Source: Acholeplasmataceae bacterium UBA6190 (GTDB lineage Bacteria > Bacillota_I > Bacilli_A > Acholeplasmatales > Acholeplasmataceae). Taken from it: 24,362 nucleotides of DNA. Both the position numbers and the translations under genes were made by a program. The stretch spans positions 1 to 24,362 of the forward strand of contig DITG01000091.1 of assembly GCA_002422045.1 (NCBI GenBank). The letters run 5' to 3'. The stretch's first letter is position 1, and each line of letters opens with the position of its first letter. Shown here piece by piece: positions 23,617 through 24,362 of the stretch. The notes beneath the pieces were generated by a model. That model ran no database searches. It was not told the DNA's origin and worked only from the letters and a program-made list of their open reading frames with translations.

Positions 23617-24362
23617 ATGCTTTCCATCAGATCGCTTTATCAAATCGGATTCGGACCCTCGAGTTCCCATACCATGGGACCTGCAAAGGCAGCGAACATC
23701 ATCAAATCTAACTATCCCAATTTGGATAGATTCGATATCACACTCTATAACAGTCTTGCACTCACAGGCAAAGGTCATTTGACCGAAGAAGCGATCAAGA
23801 CCGCACTCTATCCCGCTCCGGTGGTCTTTTCAACAGCGCTTGATTTGGACAAACATCCGAATACACTCATCATCAGAGGATTTGAGAACGATCAATTCAT
23901 CGTTGAAAAAACGGTGAAATCGGTGGGCGGTGGGAGAATCCTATTCGAAGGAGAACCTGATATGGAGTCTCCGATTTATCCTCATACCAATTTCAAAGAT
24001 ATCAAGAAATATTGCAAGGCCAATCATCTGTCGCTTGCTGATTATGTGTTCCAAGTCGAAGGTGAAGGATTCAAAGAATTCTTAGGCGAGATTTGGGAAG
24101 CGATGAGAATGGCAATTGTCAGAGGCATCTCAACCCATGGTGTGTTGCCGGGTCCTTTGAAATTGAAGCGGAAAGCACCGGAACTCTATAGTAAAATCAT
24201 CAACAATGAAATGCCTGAAATCTTTGAAAACAGACTCGTTTCAAGCTATGCGTTCGCAGTGAGCGAAGAAAATGCCGCAGGTGGCGTGATTGTCACGGCA
24301 CCGACATGCGGTGCGTGTGGCGTTTTGCCTGCAGTGCTTTATTACATGCATGAAAAACATCA
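23617..24362 (+). CDS. sdaA: L-serine ammonia-lyase, single-chain iron-sulfur type, 3'-truncated by window edge
   Basis: The frame from ATG 23617 is open for 248 codons to the right edge. It starts with the SDH beta-domain signature GFGPSSSHTMGPAKAA (11-26) and continues into the alpha-chain region with VSEENAAGGVIVTAPTCGACG and VLPAVLYY (about 219-247). Both parts lie in one frame, so it is the fused beta-alpha form and not the split sdaAB/sdaAA form of Bacillus. The enzyme converts L-serine to pyruvate and ammonia using a [4Fe-4S] cluster; the remaining cluster cysteines lie beyond the edge. APTCGACG replaces the APTNGAAG of E. coli SdaA, adding two cysteines. An in-frame TGA at 23608-23610 fixes ATG 23617 as the first start; the ribosome binding site is weak. 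It is probably cotranscribed with the M32 gene. Confidence 0.93.
   Translation, partial: MLSIRSLYQIGFGPSSSHTMGPAKAANIIKSNYPNLDRFDITLYNSLALTGKGHLTEEAIKTALYPAPVVFSTALDLDKHPNTLIIRGFENDQFIVEKTVKSVGGGRILFEGEPDMESPIYPHTNFKDIKKYCKANHLSLADYVFQVEGEGFKEFLGEIWEAMRMAIVRGISTHGVLPGPLKLKRKAPELYSKIINNEMPEIFENRLVSSYAFAVSEENAAGGVIVTAPTCGACGVLPAVLYYMHEKH

Noticed and set aside
23381..23782. 133-residue plus frame overlapping the M32 and serine deaminase genes
   Set aside because: It runs out of frame through two well-supported genes and yields a K/S/R-rich peptide with no motif.
1..24362. CRISPR arrays, insertion sequences, tRNA or rRNA genes, prophage or defence genes
   Set aside because: No regularly spaced repeats, transposase motifs, cloverleaf-like segments or known defence domains were seen on either strand. 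Base composition and codon use look even across the window.

Overview
The window looks like chromosomal DNA from a Bacillota- or Mycoplasmatota-like bacterium; free-living wall-less lineages such as Acholeplasmatales or Izemoplasmatales are the best guess. The reasons are the A+T-lean codon use, the strong AGGAGG-type ribosome binding sites, the sigma-A-type promoters (two with a perfect TTGACA at 17-bp spacing), the U-tract hairpin terminators, the InlB/RCC1-repeat surface protein and the low-GC Gram-positive gene set. TGA acts as a stop (for example at 8449-8451, 14765-14767 and 20686-20688) and tryptophan is TGG, so this is not a Mycoplasma/Spiroplasma-type code. The assignment is an inference; there is no rRNA or other marker gene in the window.

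Layout. 3-3323 (+) is the 3' end of a large repeat protein that enters from the left edge. 3377-7129 (-) is a two-gene sugar operon, a cytoplasmic GH2 glycosidase followed by a GPH-type sugar symporter. It is transcribed divergently from an AraC-type regulator (7255-8451, +), and the shared 116-125 bp intergenic region carries a good cre-like catabolite-repression site. 8495-9706 (-) is peptidase T. 9896-11084 (+) is a three-gene cluster of small proteins (membrane SHOCT-like, DUF2089 zinc ribbon-HTH, soluble SHOCT-like) behind a perfect-consensus promoter and a 10-bp dyad. It is followed, through a strong hairpin and without a visible new promoter, by a heterodimeric ABC exporter (11191-14767). 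14842-17537 (+) is the tldD-tldE protease pair. 17804-19291 (+) is a ZIP metal transporter plus a manganese-type DtxR/MntR repressor, with a palindromic operator-like site at the predicted transcription start. 19363-22027 (+) is a tandem pair of divergent mgtE magnesium channels. 22102-23592 (+) is an M32 carboxypeptidase, closely followed by a single-chain L-serine ammonia-lyase cut by the right edge (23617 onward).

Themes. The genes make housekeeping and metabolic sense: regulated use of a beta-glycoside or galactoside, peptide and amino-acid breakdown (PepT, M32, TldD/E, serine deaminase), divalent metal homeostasis (ZIP/MntR, two MgtE) and export. I see no mobile element, CRISPR array, tRNA, rRNA or phage gene, and no gene-free stretch above 300 bases. 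The least understood unit is the DUF2089/SHOCT-like cluster. Its three proteins each carry a version of the same short helical motif, and the first and third look like membrane and soluble paralogues. It is the best candidate here for an undescribed system, though nothing in the sequence proves a function.
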